From Natronobacterium gregoryi SP2 (GTDB lineage Archaea > Halobacteriota > Halobacteria > Halobacteriales > Natrialbaceae), in assembly GCF_000230715.2 (NCBI RefSeq), contig NC_019792.1:3720001-3784000 (forward strand): a stretch of DNA of 64,000 bases, read 5' to 3'. The position numbers and the translations under genes were made by a program. The first letter of the stretch is position 1. The number at the start of each line of letters is the position of its first letter. Below are positions 16,512 through 29,676 of this stretch, one piece after another. The notes under the pieces were generated by a model, which was given only the letters and a program-made list of their open reading frames with translations, ran no database searches and was not told the origin of the DNA.

Positions 16512-17080
16512 CCGACGACCCAGCGTGGCCGGTCTCCCTATCGGGCGTCACCGAAACCGTCGTCACGACGCTTGGGCCGAACGGCCTGTGGAACGCCGCC
16601 CCACTGGGCGTCTTCGCCGACAACCCCGCCACCGCGACGACCTGGGGGCGGACGCGAACCCGTGGCAACTTCCACCGGCAGGGCGAAGGCTACGTCCAGT
16701 TCGTCGACGACCCTGTCGTCTTCGCCGACGCCGCGCTCTCGATCGACGAGCACGACACCCCCATCCTCGAGTCCGCCTGCGCCTGGGCGCGCGTCGAGGT
16801 CGAATCGGTAGAGACGGGACGCGAGAACGGGACCGAGTGGGAGGAGTGGCGACTCGAGCCCCTCGAATCCGCAATCGAGAAAACGACAATCCCGACGATC
16901 GACCGTGGGTTCGGGGCCGTGGTCGAGGCCACCGTCGCCGCCTCCCGGCTGGATGTCTCCGGCTACGCCGAGGCGGAACTTCGCGACCGACTCGAGTACG
17001 TCGCCTCGGTCGTCGACCGGGCCGGCAGCCCTCGAGAGAAGGAAGCACTCGAGCGGATTCGTGCTCACTCGGAGTGGTAA
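16508..17080 (+). CDS. DUF447 family protein (190 aa)
   Basis: Begins MTDDPAWPVSLSGVTETVVT within the ATGA overlap. It has the split-barrel flavin-binding look of DUF447: TLGPNGLWNAAPLGVFAD, then WGRTRTRGNFHRQGEGYVQF. A C-terminal helical extension follows. Pairing of DUF447 with a CitG-like gene is seen in other archaea, so both probably act in one cofactor-related pathway; that is an inference from gene order. Confidence 0.8.
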   Translation: MTDDPAWPVSLSGVTETVVTTLGPNGLWNAAPLGVFADNPATATTWGRTRTRGNFHRQGEGYVQFVDDPVVFADAALSIDEHDTPILESACAWARVEVESVETGRENGTEWEEWRLEPLESAIEKTTIPTIDRGFGAVVEATVAASRLDVSGYAEAELRDRLEYVASVVDRAGSPREKEALERIRAHSEW

Positions 17081-17147
17081 CAATCAACACATCTAGCTCA
17101 TCTTACACTTCCGCGAGTTCATAACCCATGCCGGGGCCACCGATGGT

Positions 17148-18131
17148 ATGGCGTTACACTTCAGACGCGCGACGACCGTCTTCAGACAGACGCTGCCGTT
17201 CGTCTTGCTCAGAATCGGCGTCGGGCTGGCGCTCGGACTGTTCACTATTATCTACTTCGGGGTCGTCGTCTGGATAGGGACGCGACTGCTCACGACAGGA
17301 ACGATTTCCGGCTGGATCGCCGGAATCGGAGCACTCGTCGCGATTGGCCTGTTCGTCTGGGGCTGGCGACTCGCCAGCACGTACGTGCTGTACCTGGTCA
17401 AAGCCGGCCACATCGCCGTCATCGCACACGCGGTCGAAACCGGTGAAGTACCGGACGAACAACTCCGATACGGGAAAGCCCAGGTCACAGACCACTTCGC
17501 CGAGGCGAGCGCACTGTTCGCTCTCGACAAACTGGTGAAAGCCGCCATCGAGCAGTTCAACGACAGCGTCGTCTCGGTCGCCGACCGACTCGGTGCCGTC
17601 CCGACGCTCGAGAAACTCGTCCGCGTGGCCGGCAAAGCAGTTGCAGTCGCCGCCTCCTACGTCGACGAGGCGATCATCGCGTACCTGTTCACCGAGCGAG
17701 CCGGAGACGACCCCTGGCAGTCGGCGAAAGACGGTGTCGTGCTGTACGGCAAAAGCTGGAAGTCCGTCCTCGGCTCGACGATGCTGATCGTCGTCGGCCT
17801 GTACGCCACCGCCGTCGGACTCTTTCTGGTCTTGAGTCCGATCGCGGGCGTCCTCGCCGGGCTGTCGCCGACGTTCGAAGTCGCAGGCTGGGTCGTCGTC
17901 GCCGGACTCACACTCACCGTCTACGAAGGCCTCCTCAAACCCTGGGTCAAAACCGTCGTCATCACGACGTTCCTACTCGAGTCGCGTGACCGAACACCCG
18001 ACGAGGCGATGGCTGATCGGCTCGCCAGTCGTTCAGAGACGTTTCGCGAGTTGAGCCAGCAAGCCGACGACAGGACGGCAAGCGACGCTGACAGCCGTCG
18101 GCAGCCGATCACCGAAACCAGCCCCCCGTAA
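17148..18131 (+). CDS. Haloarchaeal polytopic membrane protein (327 aa)
   Basis: Starts [20 protein letters not shown]. Two N-terminal membrane segments, one near residues 55-80, then a soluble helical stretch, then two strong C-terminal segments ([20 protein letters not shown] and an Ala/Val-rich one after it). It ends with a hydrophilic tail rich in Ser, Asp and Arg. The overall plan resembles uncharacterised haloarchaeal membrane proteins; no catalytic motif is visible. Confidence 0.7.
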   Translation: MALHFRRATTVFRQTLPFVLLRIGVGLALGLFTIIYFGVVVWIGTRLLTTGTISGWIAGIGALVAIGLFVWGWRLASTYVLYLVKAGHIAVIAHAVETGEVPDEQLRYGKAQVTDHFAEASALFALDKLVKAAIEQFNDSVVSVADRLGAVPTLEKLVRVAGKAVAVAASYVDEAIIAYLFTERAGDDPWQSAKDGVVLYGKSWKSVLGSTMLIVVGLYATAVGLFLVLSPIAGVLAGLSPTFEVAGWVVVAGLTLTVYEGLLKPWVKTVVITTFLLESRDRTPDEAMADRLASRSETFRELSQQADDRTASDADSRRQPITETSPP

Positions 18132-18276
18132 ACCGCCCCAGAGCAAGACGACTCGAGAAGCAACAACTTCCGTCCGACTCCCGAGACGCCCGCCTCGCTC
18201 ATCTGTCGAAGACGGACGGCTGCGTTGGACGACCAAAGAGAAAGGGATTAAGACCCTCTGGACGGAACCCCCCTAC

Positions 18277-18468
18277 ATGGCAATCAAACCGGCCTACGTC
18301 AAGAAGACTGGGACCCTCCTCCTGGAGCGGTACCCGGACGCGTTCACGACCGACTTCGAACAGAACAAAGACAGCGTCGCAAAACTCACCAACGTCGAAT
18401 CGAAGGGCGTCCGCAACCGCATCGCGGGCTACGTCACGCGAAAGAAAAGCGCTCAGGTCCCTGCCTAA
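18277..18468 (+). CDS. rps17e: 30S ribosomal protein S17e (63 aa)
   Basis: Archaeal/eukaryotic-type small-subunit protein. Begins [20 protein letters not shown] and contains [19 protein letters not shown] followed by [12 protein letters not shown], the standard signature. Full length for the archaeal form. A TATA-like GGATTAAGAC at 18245-18254, about 25-30 bases upstream, is the likely promoter and implies a very short leader. Confidence 0.95.
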   Translation: MAIKPAYVKKTGTLLLERYPDAFTTDFEQNKDSVAKLTNVESKGVRNRIAGYVTRKKSAQVPA

Positions 18469-18548
18469 CACGGTTCTTCTGTCTCGAGTTCAGCACCCGG
18501 CAAGCGACCAGTATCGAAGTGGAGTCAAGTCGACTCGAGTCGAAATCG

Positions 18549-18818
18549 TTAGTGGTCGAAGCCGGGCTCCATGTAGACCGCGGCGACCAGCGACGTCACC
18601 GACACCAGAAAAAGAAGCATGAAGCCGGCCAGTCCGGATACGACGTCCAGGTCCATTCCCACCACCACGAGCTCGCTTCCCTGGTAGCCGGTCCAGCCAA
18701 CGACGATCGCGAGGAGAAACGAGATCGCCGCGAGCGCAGCAGCGCCCATACTGAACCGGGTATCGAACAACTCCGCGTCGCTCGAACTCGCAGTCGCGTT
18801 CGTCACCGCGACCACCAC
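18549..18818 (-). CDS. Small two-segment membrane protein (up to 89 aa)
   Basis: Two hydrophobic segments (AALAAISFLLAIVVGWTGY and LAGFMLLFLVSVTSLVAAVY) joined by a short loop. The start is uncertain: the open frame uses GTG at 18818, and ATG at residue 24 would leave about 66 aa. Small two-helix membrane proteins of this size are common in haloarchaea and mostly uncharacterised. Confidence 0.55.
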   Translation of the reverse strand: MVVAVTNATASSSDAELFDTRFSMGAAALAAISFLLAIVVGWTGYQGSELVVVGMDLDVVSGLAGFMLLFLVSVTSLVAAVYMEPGFDH

Positions 18819-19060
18819 GCTGACTCACAGCAGGCACCCGTCTCGAGTTGGTGTTGTCGTTGCATCGATCCCTAGCTGTCACTCCGATTTCTTAATCTCT
18901 TCTATATGGAGCTCCGACAACCGCCTGCAGCGCGAGCGTGACCGTCCCCTTGTCATGGCGGAACCTCGCTCCAGCGAGAGCGTCGTCACACCTAGTGACA
19001 CTGTCACGCGTGAGTCTGAAACCCAAACGGTTTTGCGGACACGACTCCGAGAGACGGAAA

Positions 19061-20095
19061 ATGCCAGCACGAGTAGGCGTACTCGGCGCAACCGGTGCCG
19101 TCGGACAACGACTGATCCAACTTCTCGACCCACACCCGGAGTTCGAAATCGCTGCAGTAACTGCGAGCGAATCCAGCGCCGGCAAGACGTATCGACACGC
19201 AGCAAAGTGGCGCGTTGACAGCCCCATTCCAGAAGACGTCGCAGAGATGACCGTCATCGCGACCGATCCCGACGACGTGCCCGAGGACATCGACCTCCTA
19301 TTCTCGTCGCTTCCCTCGAGCGTCGGCGCGGAAGTCGAACCCGCGTTCTGCAAAGCAGGTTACGTCGTCTCGTCGAACTCCTCGAACGCCCGGATGGCAG
19401 ACGACGTCCCATTAGTCGTTCCGGAAGTCAACGCCGACCACCTCGACCTACTCGAGGTCCAGCGCGACGAGCGCGGCTGGGACGGTGCGTTAGTCAAGAA
19501 CCCCAACTGCTCGACGATTACCTTCGTCCCGACGCTTGCCGCACTCCAAGAGTTCGACCTCGAAAAAGTCCACGTTGCCACCCTGCAGGCCGTCTCCGGC
19601 GCAGGCTACGACGGCGTCAGCTCGATGGAGATCATCGACAACGCCATCCCCCACATCGGCAGCGAAGAGGACAAACTCGAGACCGAATCCCGGAAACTGC
19701 TCGGCGAGTTCGACGGGGCCGAACTCTCCCACGACGAACTGTCCGTCTCCGCGTCCTGTAACCGAATTCCGACGATCGACGGCCACCTCGAGAACGTCTG
19801 GGTCGAGACCAAAGACGACATCTCGACCGCGGAAGCCGCAGAAGCGATGGAGTCGTATCCCTCACTCGAACTTCGCTCCTCACCCGATCAGCTCGTCCAC
19901 GTCTTCGACGCCCCCGACCGCCCACAGCCCCGTCTCGACCGCACGCTGGGTGACGGAATGGCAATCGCAGCAGGTGGGCTACAGGAGACGCCATTCGGGC
20001 TGCAGTACAACTGCCTCGCCCACAACACCATCCGCGGGGCAGCCGGCGCAAGCGTACTAAATGGCGAGTTACTCCTCAAGAACGGCTACATGTGA
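19061..20095 (+). CDS. asd: Aspartate-semialdehyde dehydrogenase (344 aa)
   Basis: NADPH-dependent reduction of aspartyl phosphate in the lysine/threonine/methionine pathway. Start chosen at MPARVGVLGATGAVGQRL (ATG at 19061), which gives the GATGAVG nucleotide-binding loop directly after the first strand. The active-site cysteine is in NPNCSTITFVPTLAAL, and the substrate region ATLQAVSGAGYDG plus SASCNRIPTIDGH follow. Full length for the archaeal type. Its TGA stop lies inside the end of a transposon-like hairpin. Confidence 0.93.
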   Translation: MPARVGVLGATGAVGQRLIQLLDPHPEFEIAAVTASESSAGKTYRHAAKWRVDSPIPEDVAEMTVIATDPDDVPEDIDLLFSSLPSSVGAEVEPAFCKAGYVVSSNSSNARMADDVPLVVPEVNADHLDLLEVQRDERGWDGALVKNPNCSTITFVPTLAALQEFDLEKVHVATLQAVSGAGYDGVSSMEIIDNAIPHIGSEEDKLETESRKLLGEFDGAELSHDELSVSASCNRIPTIDGHLENVWVETKDDISTAEAAEAMESYPSLELRSSPDQLVHVFDAPDRPQPRLDRTLGDGMAIAAGGLQETPFGLQYNCLAHNTIRGAAGASVLNGELLLKNGYM

Positions 20096-20127
20096 CCTCC
20101 TCCTCGCCGTGAGCGGCGAGGCTTCCC
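20092..20127 (-). mobile_element. Solo IS200/IS605-type end hairpin at the asd stop codon
   Basis: On the minus strand this reads GGGAAGCCTCGCCGCTCACG then GCGAGGAGGAGGTCAC. That is the typical right-end layout of haloarchaeal tnpB elements (GGAAGCC, a hairpin, then GGAGGATGTCA). The stem is CCTCGCCG/CGGCGAGG. Confidence 0.5.
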
Positions 20128-20197
20128 ACGGCACCGTACCGCTGGGTTGGGATATTTGCTGGTTTGCGACTCGTCGGTATGACGGGCCGATGGCGTT

Positions 20198-20246
20198 CAC
20201 GAGAACGGCGTTCTCGTGCAGCCCATCAGAAATCAACGATTTCTGA
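20198..20246. ncRNA. Twin 21-nt hairpin motif, copy 1
   Basis: CACGAGAAC-GGC-GTTCTCGTG (20198-20218) and TCAGAAATC-AAC-GATTTCTGA (20226-20246) are two perfect 9-bp stems with 3-nt loops, 7 bases apart. The flank downstream resembles that of the copy at 50098-50145. It may be part of an omega-RNA-like scaffold of a lost tnpB element or another structured RNA. Confidence 0.45.
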
Positions 20247-20469
20247 GGACGGGGCCACACCGCCGTTACTCCTATCCCGGCAGGGGACTCGGAGTTATCT
20301 TGACCGAGACACCACAGCGGTTCGAGAGTGTGTTTCGAACGTTCTGGGCCTCGGAGTCCCGATATTGTCCGATTAGGTGGGCGGTCATGCCGCCTCGGTG
20401 TACGTCATACTACGAGACGATTCGACTTAAATATCCGTATAGCTGCTGAACGTGGTCTGTGTCGGCGGT

Positions 20470-20512
20470 GTCGGATTCACGCCCGTCGTAAACGACGGGA
20501 TTCTCTCCTTGG
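20470..20512 (+). mobile_element. Hairpin resembling an IS200/IS605-type end
   Basis: Perfect stem CCCGTCG-TAAA-CGACGGG (20482-20499) within GTCGGATTCACGCCCG and followed by ATTCTCTCCTTGG. The layout resembles right ends of haloarchaeal tnpB elements. No tnpB is next to it. Confidence 0.4.
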
Positions 20513-20756
20513 AAGAAGATAGCACTGACCGCGTCGACTGCTGTGTCGAACCAGCCCACGAAACCGGGGTCGTCCCAGCAGATTCCGAGTCGTGGCGACA
20601 CGCCACTTGGCACGTGATGGCGCGTCTAACTCTCCTTCGTCACGACCACGGCCGTCTCATACCGACACATCTCGACGGATGCGAGAGCGACGCACCGTCA
20701 GTCAACCCGCCAAACGCTTCGAACAGGCGTCCCGACGATCAAGTGCTCGACTGCGA

Positions 20757-21728
20757 TTACAACACCCGATTCTCGAGCATCGCATCCGAATCGTCACCGT
20801 ATCGGCGAGCGTTTTCGGCGACGATATCGGCGAGACGGTCGTAGTACTTCGGCGTGTGACCGGCGTTGTGTGGCGTGATACGGACGTTCTCGAAGTTCCA
20901 CAGCGGGTTGTCCTCGGGCAACGGTTCCGGGTCCGTGACGTCTAACGCCGCCCCTCGAATCCAACTCGATCGAACGGCCTCGACGAGCGCCTCGGTGTCG
21001 ACCACTGGTCCGCGAGCGACGTTGACCAAGACGGCCTCCGGATCGAGCGTCACCAGCGCGTCCCGGTCGACCAGCCCGCGAGTCGTCTCCGTGAGCGGAC
21101 ACGCGAGTACGAGGTAGTCCGTCCTGGCGAGTGCCTCGTGGAACGGTCCCTCCTCGAAGCCGACGACCTCGTCGGTCGGCCCACCCTTCTCGGGCGTATA
21201 ACGGACCCCGATCGTCTCGACACCGAACGGCTCAAGCCGGTCACACACCGCCTGACCGATCGCCCCCAGACCGACGACAGTTACCGTCGACCCCTGGAGT
21301 TCCGCTACCTGGTAGTGTCGCCACTCCCGGCGACGCTGTCTTCGATTCCCGACGTAGAACCGTCGGGCGAACCGAAGCATCGATCCCAGCACGTGCTCAC
21401 CGATGTTCGGCCCATGAACACCCGACGCGTTCGTCACCGCCACGCCACGCTGCTCGAGTCTGTCCACCGGAAGATGCCCCGTTCCAGCGTACGCACACGC
21501 AAACACGCCAAGATTCTCGGCACGCTCGAGGAGAGGTTCCTCCAGCACCATTCCAGTAACGTACTCGGCGTCGCGAATCAACTCACGCTCGGCCGCCGGA
21601 GTCCGTGCCAACGACACAGTCCGATCGGAGAGTCGATTGCGCAATGCCGTTGCGTACTGTTCGATCGGCACACCGTGTGTCCCCTTCCGGAGAACGAGAA
21701 CGTCTGGTTTCGAGTGGGAGTCACCCAT
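20757..21728 (-). CDS. D-2-hydroxyacid dehydrogenase (323 aa)
   Basis: NAD-dependent oxidoreductase of the D-isomer-specific family. Start chosen at MGDSHSKPDVLVLRKGTHG (ATG at 21728). The Rossmann loop is VVGLGAIGQAVCDRL; the catalytic residues are Arg in NVARGPVVDTEALV, Glu in DVTDPEPLPEDNPLW and His in ITPHNAGHTPKYYDR. Substrate is uncertain (glycerate, lactate or phosphoglycerate-type; it lacks the C-terminal ACT domain of SerA). Divergent from the flavoprotein gene that follows. Confidence 0.9.
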   Translation of the reverse strand: MGDSHSKPDVLVLRKGTHGVPIEQYATALRNRLSDRTVSLARTPAAERELIRDAEYVTGMVLEEPLLERAENLGVFACAYAGTGHLPVDRLEQRGVAVTNASGVHGPNIGEHVLGSMLRFARRFYVGNRRQRRREWRHYQVAELQGSTVTVVGLGAIGQAVCDRLEPFGVETIGVRYTPEKGGPTDEVVGFEEGPFHEALARTDYLVLACPLTETTRGLVDRDALVTLDPEAVLVNVARGPVVDTEALVEAVRSSWIRGAALDVTDPEPLPEDNPLWNFENVRITPHNAGHTPKYYDRLADIVAENARRYGDDSDAMLENRVL

Positions 21729-21871
21729 GTACGTGCTCTCGAAGAGGACGATCAAAAGCGTTCGTCCCGTTCTCCAGCATGCATCCCGACCGATCGAACC
21801 ACCAACTCCCCACACACCATTGGCCACGAATTTCACGCAGTTTAATATGGTCCGAAGACTCCCAACGGAGT

Positions 21872-23263
21872 ATGGAACACGTCGACGTTGCGGTCGTCGG
21901 TGGCGGTCCAGCGGGTGCCTCTGCAGCCGAGCGAGCGGCATCCCACGGTGCCAAAACGGTGCTGTTCGAACAAGGCGTCCCACGAGAAGACCGCGAGGAT
22001 GTCGGCCCCGACTCGACCGACGCCGCCGGCATGCTCGACTACTGGATCGACATCATGGGCTTTGACTACGAGGAAATCCCCAACGAGGTGATCCACCAGG
22101 AACTCAACGGAGCCGAGTTCGTCGGCCCGTCGACGACAGTCGAGCTGACAACGACCGGGATCGACGCCACCTATCCGAAGTTCGGCTACACCTTCCACCG
22201 CGCTCGCATGGACGACTGGCTCCACGAGCGCGCGGCCGAGGCAGGTGCCGATCTCCGAGTCGGAACCGGCGTCTCGGACCTCGAGACCGACCTCCGGGCC
22301 GACAGTCCTGCCGGCCCAACCCACACGCTAACGCTCTCGAACGGCGACCAGATCGAAGCCCAGTACGTCGTCCTCGCGGACGGCCCCCAGCGACGCGTCA
22401 CGCTCGAGGCTCTCGACCAATTTACGCCGCCGGGCCGAAGCGTCTCCGACCACCTCTCACCACCGGAAGCCAACCACATCGCTTATCAGGAGTATCGAGA
22501 GTTCCCTCCCGAACTGTTCACGGAGTTCGAAGACCAACTCACGTTCTGGTGGGGCCACATGCCCGGCAAAACCGCGTACCCGTGGGTCTTCCCCAACGAC
22601 GGCACGGTCGCCCGCGTCGGCCTGACCATGCCCATCGGCATGACCCTCGAGGACATCGAAGACCCTGCATCCTACAAGCTCCTCCGCCCCGAAGACGACC
22701 AACTTCCATCCGGCTCCGAATACGTCAGCCGACTACTCGAACTCGAATACGGCGACGAGTACGACATCGAGGAAGACATCCCGGTCGTCGAGGACCGCGG
22801 CAAGTCCAGAGGAACCGAGACCTACCCGATTTCCTCCACGCAACCGATCGACTCCCCCGTCGGTGCAAACATCGCCGTCGCTGGCGGCGCGATGGGAACC
22901 ACCTCCGCGTTCCACGAGGGCGGCTACCACGTCGCCGTCCGCTCGGGCAAAATCGCCGGCCGACTCGCCGCGACCGACTCACTCGAGAACTACAACGACC
23001 TCTGGAAACAAGCCATCGGCAGCGAACTCCTCCGGAACGTCTCTTTCGCCGACATCGTCGAGGGCTACGGCCCCGACGACTGGGACTGGGCCTTCAGCGT
23101 CGTCAACGACATGCAAGGCAACGGCGACGACAACGTCTTGATCTCGAAAAAATACTCGGCTGGCATCGACGCGACCAAAGTCCTCGCACAGTACAAAAAG
23201 CGCAAGTTCACCTACCGAAACGGCCGGTACGTCCAATTCCCGGAAGACGACTACGTCTACTGA
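21872..23263 (+). CDS. Geranylgeranyl-reductase-type FAD-dependent oxidoreductase (463 aa)
   Basis: Start chosen at MEHVDVAVVGGGPAGASAAE (ATG at 21872), which places the FAD loop GGGPAGASA at the N-terminus. Later motifs are VLADGPQRRVTLEAL and ANIAVAGGAMGTTSAFHEGG, the second FAD contact in this family. Members saturate isoprenoid chains of archaeal lipids or quinones, so a membrane-lipid role is likely but not proven. A TATA-like TTTAATATGG lies 22-31 bases before the start, so the transcript is probably leaderless. Its TGA stop is shared with the left end of a family B palindrome. Confidence 0.85.
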   Translation: MEHVDVAVVGGGPAGASAAERAASHGAKTVLFEQGVPREDREDVGPDSTDAAGMLDYWIDIMGFDYEEIPNEVIHQELNGAEFVGPSTTVELTTTGIDATYPKFGYTFHRARMDDWLHERAAEAGADLRVGTGVSDLETDLRADSPAGPTHTLTLSNGDQIEAQYVVLADGPQRRVTLEALDQFTPPGRSVSDHLSPPEANHIAYQEYREFPPELFTEFEDQLTFWWGHMPGKTAYPWVFPNDGTVARVGLTMPIGMTLEDIEDPASYKLLRPEDDQLPSGSEYVSRLLELEYGDEYDIEEDIPVVEDRGKSRGTETYPISSTQPIDSPVGANIAVAGGAMGTTSAFHEGGYHVAVRSGKIAGRLAATDSLENYNDLWKQAIGSELLRNVSFADIVEGYGPDDWDWAFSVVNDMQGNGDDNVLISKKYSAGIDATKVLAQYKKRKFTYRNGRYVQFPEDDYVY

Positions 23264-23344
23264 TACGGTTTGCTGTAAGTCATTTCCGGCGCGACCGCAG
23301 GAGGGTTCGCGGTCGCGCCGGTAAATCGTTACAGCATTCCGTAT
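23263..23344. repeat. Family B palindromic repeat, copy 2 (82 bp, near-complete)
   Basis: ATACGGTTTGCTGTAAG...TTTCCGGCGCGACCGC faces GCGGTCGCGCCGGTA...TTACAGCATTCCGTAT, about 35 bp per arm. Its first base is the last base of the stop codon TGA of the flavoprotein gene. Confidence 0.9.
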
Positions 23345-23346
23345 GA

Positions 23347-23616
23347 GACGACCACTCGAGTAACCGCCCCCGCAAGAAGAAGAAAACTCCCAGACGCGAC
23401 CCACAGCCCGATTTCAACATGCTATGGATGCAGGGCGAGTCACTTGACAGCAACGGCAAGTGCTCCTACGTACCAGAGCAGCCAGGTGACGGCGAGGTCG
23501 AGGCTCCAGAACCGGATCCGAAGACGTACAACGACCCCAGCGACGAGCGATGACGACTGTCTGATGAACTTACCGAGTCGGGAACGGATCTCCCGGCGGA
23601 AATCCTCGCTTATTGA
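23347..23616 (+). pseudogene. Coding relic with an in-frame stop, no recognised family
   Basis: A frame opens just after the palindrome, reads RKKKKTPRRDPQPDFNMLWM then QGESLDSNGKCSYVPEQP, and hits TGA at 23551. It carries on in the same frame as RLSDELTESGTDLPAEILAY to another TGA. Composition is acidic and gene-like, but there is no good start. Probably the 3' part of a decayed gene. Confidence 0.35.
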
Positions 23617-23988
23617 CTGGAAACAGCCTCAGTGAGTTGATTGCATCCGTGGCTTCTCGGTCGAGAATCGACGGAAGCCTCAGGAAAGGGTTAAACAACT
23701 CACGCTCCTATGGAGAGTGCGTGCCTTTAGTCCCCGTCCGAGCAGACCCAATCGGGTGCGATGACAGCACGGCGAACCCGGGCACGCGACAGTAACTCGG
23801 TGGGCGTCGCCCACCCGATCGAGGAGCTCGCCGCTTCTCCGCCCGGCACGAGGGTTAGCCAGCCGACGCGGCACGCCGCTACGGGATGACGCTGGACGTT
23901 AGTGTTCCGGGCGATACCGTTTTGTCGACGACGAGTGGCTTCTCTCGCCTGAGGAAGTGTTATCACTGGTCTTGTGCAAATACGAAAA
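23617..23988. other. Gene-free stretch with a promoter-like box and hairpins
   Basis: AGGAAAGGGTTAAAC at 23682-23696 looks like a haloarchaeal BRE/TATA for the plus strand. Downstream are GC-rich stems such as GTGGGCG-TC-GCCCAC (about 23801-23816) but no credible protein frame. A short non-coding transcript is possible. No tRNA-Cys, which commonly follows 5S in haloarchaeal operons, is found here. Confidence 0.3.
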
Positions 23989-24020
23989 CCCCAGACAGCC
24001 ATCGCTATGGCTGTCTGGGG
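23989..24020 (-). terminator. Terminator-like hairpin after 5S rRNA
   Basis: A perfect 14-bp stem, CCCCAGACAGCCAT with ATGGCTGTCTGGGG and a 4-nt loop. On the minus strand it is followed by TTTTCGTATTTG. It is placed 18 bases after the 5S 3' end and is the likely end of the rRNA transcript. Confidence 0.7.
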
Positions 24021-24038
24021 TAAATGAACGAAGTATGA

Positions 24039-24160
24039 GTGGGGCGGCGAATCGACGTTCCCAGAGGGTCTCCCACTCCAGTAGTTGCCGATACGCGGGC
24101 GGGCTTATCTTCCGTGTTCGGGATGGGTACGGGAGGAACCCCGCCGCTCTGGCCGCCTAA
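24039..24160 (-). rRNA. rrf: 5S ribosomal RNA
   Basis: On the minus strand the gene starts TTAGGCGGCCAGAGCGG and contains CCCGTACCCATCCCGAACAC and GGAAGATAAGCCCGCC, matching haloarchaeal 5S rRNA. The 5' TTAGGCGGC pairs with the 3' GCCGCC. Length is about 122 nt; ends are set by this pairing. Confidence 0.93.
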
Positions 24161-24279
24161 CGCCGACTCGCGGAATCGAACCGCGACCATACCAAGGTCG
24201 GTCAGGCGAAACCGTCTGTACGTGTAGTCCAGTTTGCGTCTGGACCCGTTCCCGGGTCACAGATCCAATGCGATAAGTT

Positions 24280-27197
<2,918 letters not shown>

Positions 27198-27427
27198 TTC
27201 ATCGGATCGGCGTGACATCCGAAGATGCCACGTAGAGTGACCCGGGAACGGATCCAGTGGACGCCTGGACTACACGTACACACGGTCTCATCTGCATCGC
27301 TGTCGACTGCAGCGTGCATTAACCCTTCCCACCCGCGTTTGCACGGGGTGGTGCATCGGTTGCGGTCGGATTGAATCGAGTGTCGTCTCCCACTTAAGGG
27401 ACACGATTGGCGATTCACTCCGAGTCA
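27198..27427 (-). other. Internal transcribed spacer between tRNA-Ala and 23S
   Basis: Holds sequence that can pair with the region after the 23S 3' end: GACCCGGGAACGGATCCAG at 27239-27257 resembles the inverse of CTGGACCCGTTCCCGGGTC at 24240-24258. This is the expected 23S processing stem cut by the splicing endonuclease. Confidence 0.6.
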
Positions 27428-27499
27428 TGGACCCACTGGGATTCGAACCCAGGGCATCCTCCTTGCAAAGGAGGCACTCTCCCACTGAGCTATGGGCCC
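27428..27499 (-). tRNA. tRNA-Ala (UGC) in the rRNA operon spacer
   Basis: On the minus strand the gene starts GGGCCCATAGCTCAG and has anticodon TGC flanked by the stem CCTCC/GGAGG, followed by CTGGGTTCGAATCCCAG as the T arm and ending TGGGTCC plus A. Position between 16S and 23S is standard for archaeal operons. Confidence 0.95.
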
Positions 27500-27655
27500 A
27501 CCCCTCTCGCGGCTTCGACCGCGAGAGGGAACTAGGTGGTAGCCTCGACAGTTCAAAGGTGCCCGATCGGCCGACGATGGGTCGATCGAACGCGGACTGC
27601 GTGACCCAAAAGGTCACGACTTGTGGGCTGGGGCGACGCCCCAGTCCCGGTCTGT

Positions 27656-29126
<1,471 letters not shown>

Positions 29127-29321
29127 GCTCTTTTCCCCGACGCGTGTCGGGGAGGTATTGGCGGTGACAAGGGTGTCACACTCTATTGTCCACGTTCGAT
29201 GACACCAATCGAAGACCGATCAGGCGTCACCGAACTGTCGAGGCTAACATCAGATCCCATCTGTACGGAAGACCGCAGGGGTGGAATCCTCATCTCCTTC
29301 GGACGATATCCTAGGTCTCGA

Positions 29322-29344
29322 GGGGTACTTAACCCCTTCGAACC
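29322..29344 (-). promoter_or_regulatory. rRNA promoter box 4 (closest to 16S)
   Basis: Minus strand reads GGTTCGAAGGGGTTAAGTAC, matching the TTCGA-then-TATA layout shared by all four boxes in this leader. Confidence 0.55.
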
Positions 29345-29410
29345 CTGACCGTCCGGGTCGACGAAGCCAGTCGGCCTCGCCGAAGCGTTCGTGTTCACAT
29401 CCAACACCAC

Positions 29411-29433
29411 GTATGTACTTAAGGGCGTCGGAT
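29411..29433 (-). promoter_or_regulatory. rRNA promoter box 3
   Basis: Minus strand reads ATCCGACGCCCTTAAGTACA. CCGACG followed by a CTTAAGTA TATA-like box. Confidence 0.6.
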
Positions 29434-29494
29434 CGTCATCGAGCCGGAATTCGCATCTGGCGCGACAGTCCACGATCTCAACTGAACGCCCTGG

Positions 29495-29518
29495 AACGTA
29501 TAAAGGCATCGGTTCGGA
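29495..29518 (-). promoter_or_regulatory. rRNA promoter box 2
   Basis: Minus strand reads CCGAACCGATGCCTTTATAC. A CTTTATAC TATA-like box preceded by CCGA. Confidence 0.6.
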
Positions 29519-29654
29519 ACCAGACCGTGGTTCACGGCAACGCCCCCAGACGTGATCGAACGGGAGTTGGATGTCATGCCTACCTCCGTGCCATCAGGCC
29601 GGAGGGAACGTGGCGAATGTGCCACGTCGTTCGCGTTCATACGAAATAGCGAGT

Positions 29655-29676
29655 GCATATATAAGCCCGTCGAACG
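29655..29676 (-). promoter_or_regulatory. rRNA promoter box 1 (most distal)
   Basis: Minus strand reads TTCGACGGGCTTATATATGC, the best match to the haloarchaeal rRNA promoter pattern. The gap of about 700 bases between 16S and the next gene holds only these four boxes and leader sequence. Confidence 0.65.

Larger units (their letters stand above)
20128..20756. other. Gene-free gap with mobile-element debris
   Basis: No credible coding frame is seen in about 630 bases. It holds the twin hairpins at 20198-20246, an end-like hairpin at 20470-20512 and otherwise degenerate sequence. An AT-rich promoter-like patch, CGACTTAAATATCCG, occurs at 20425-20439. Confidence 0.5.

Noticed and set aside
23715-23900. 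7S (SRP) RNA or RNase P RNA
   Set aside because: I could not find the conserved GGAAGG-type SRP domain IV loop or the RNase P core motif, so it is left as an unnamed candidate.
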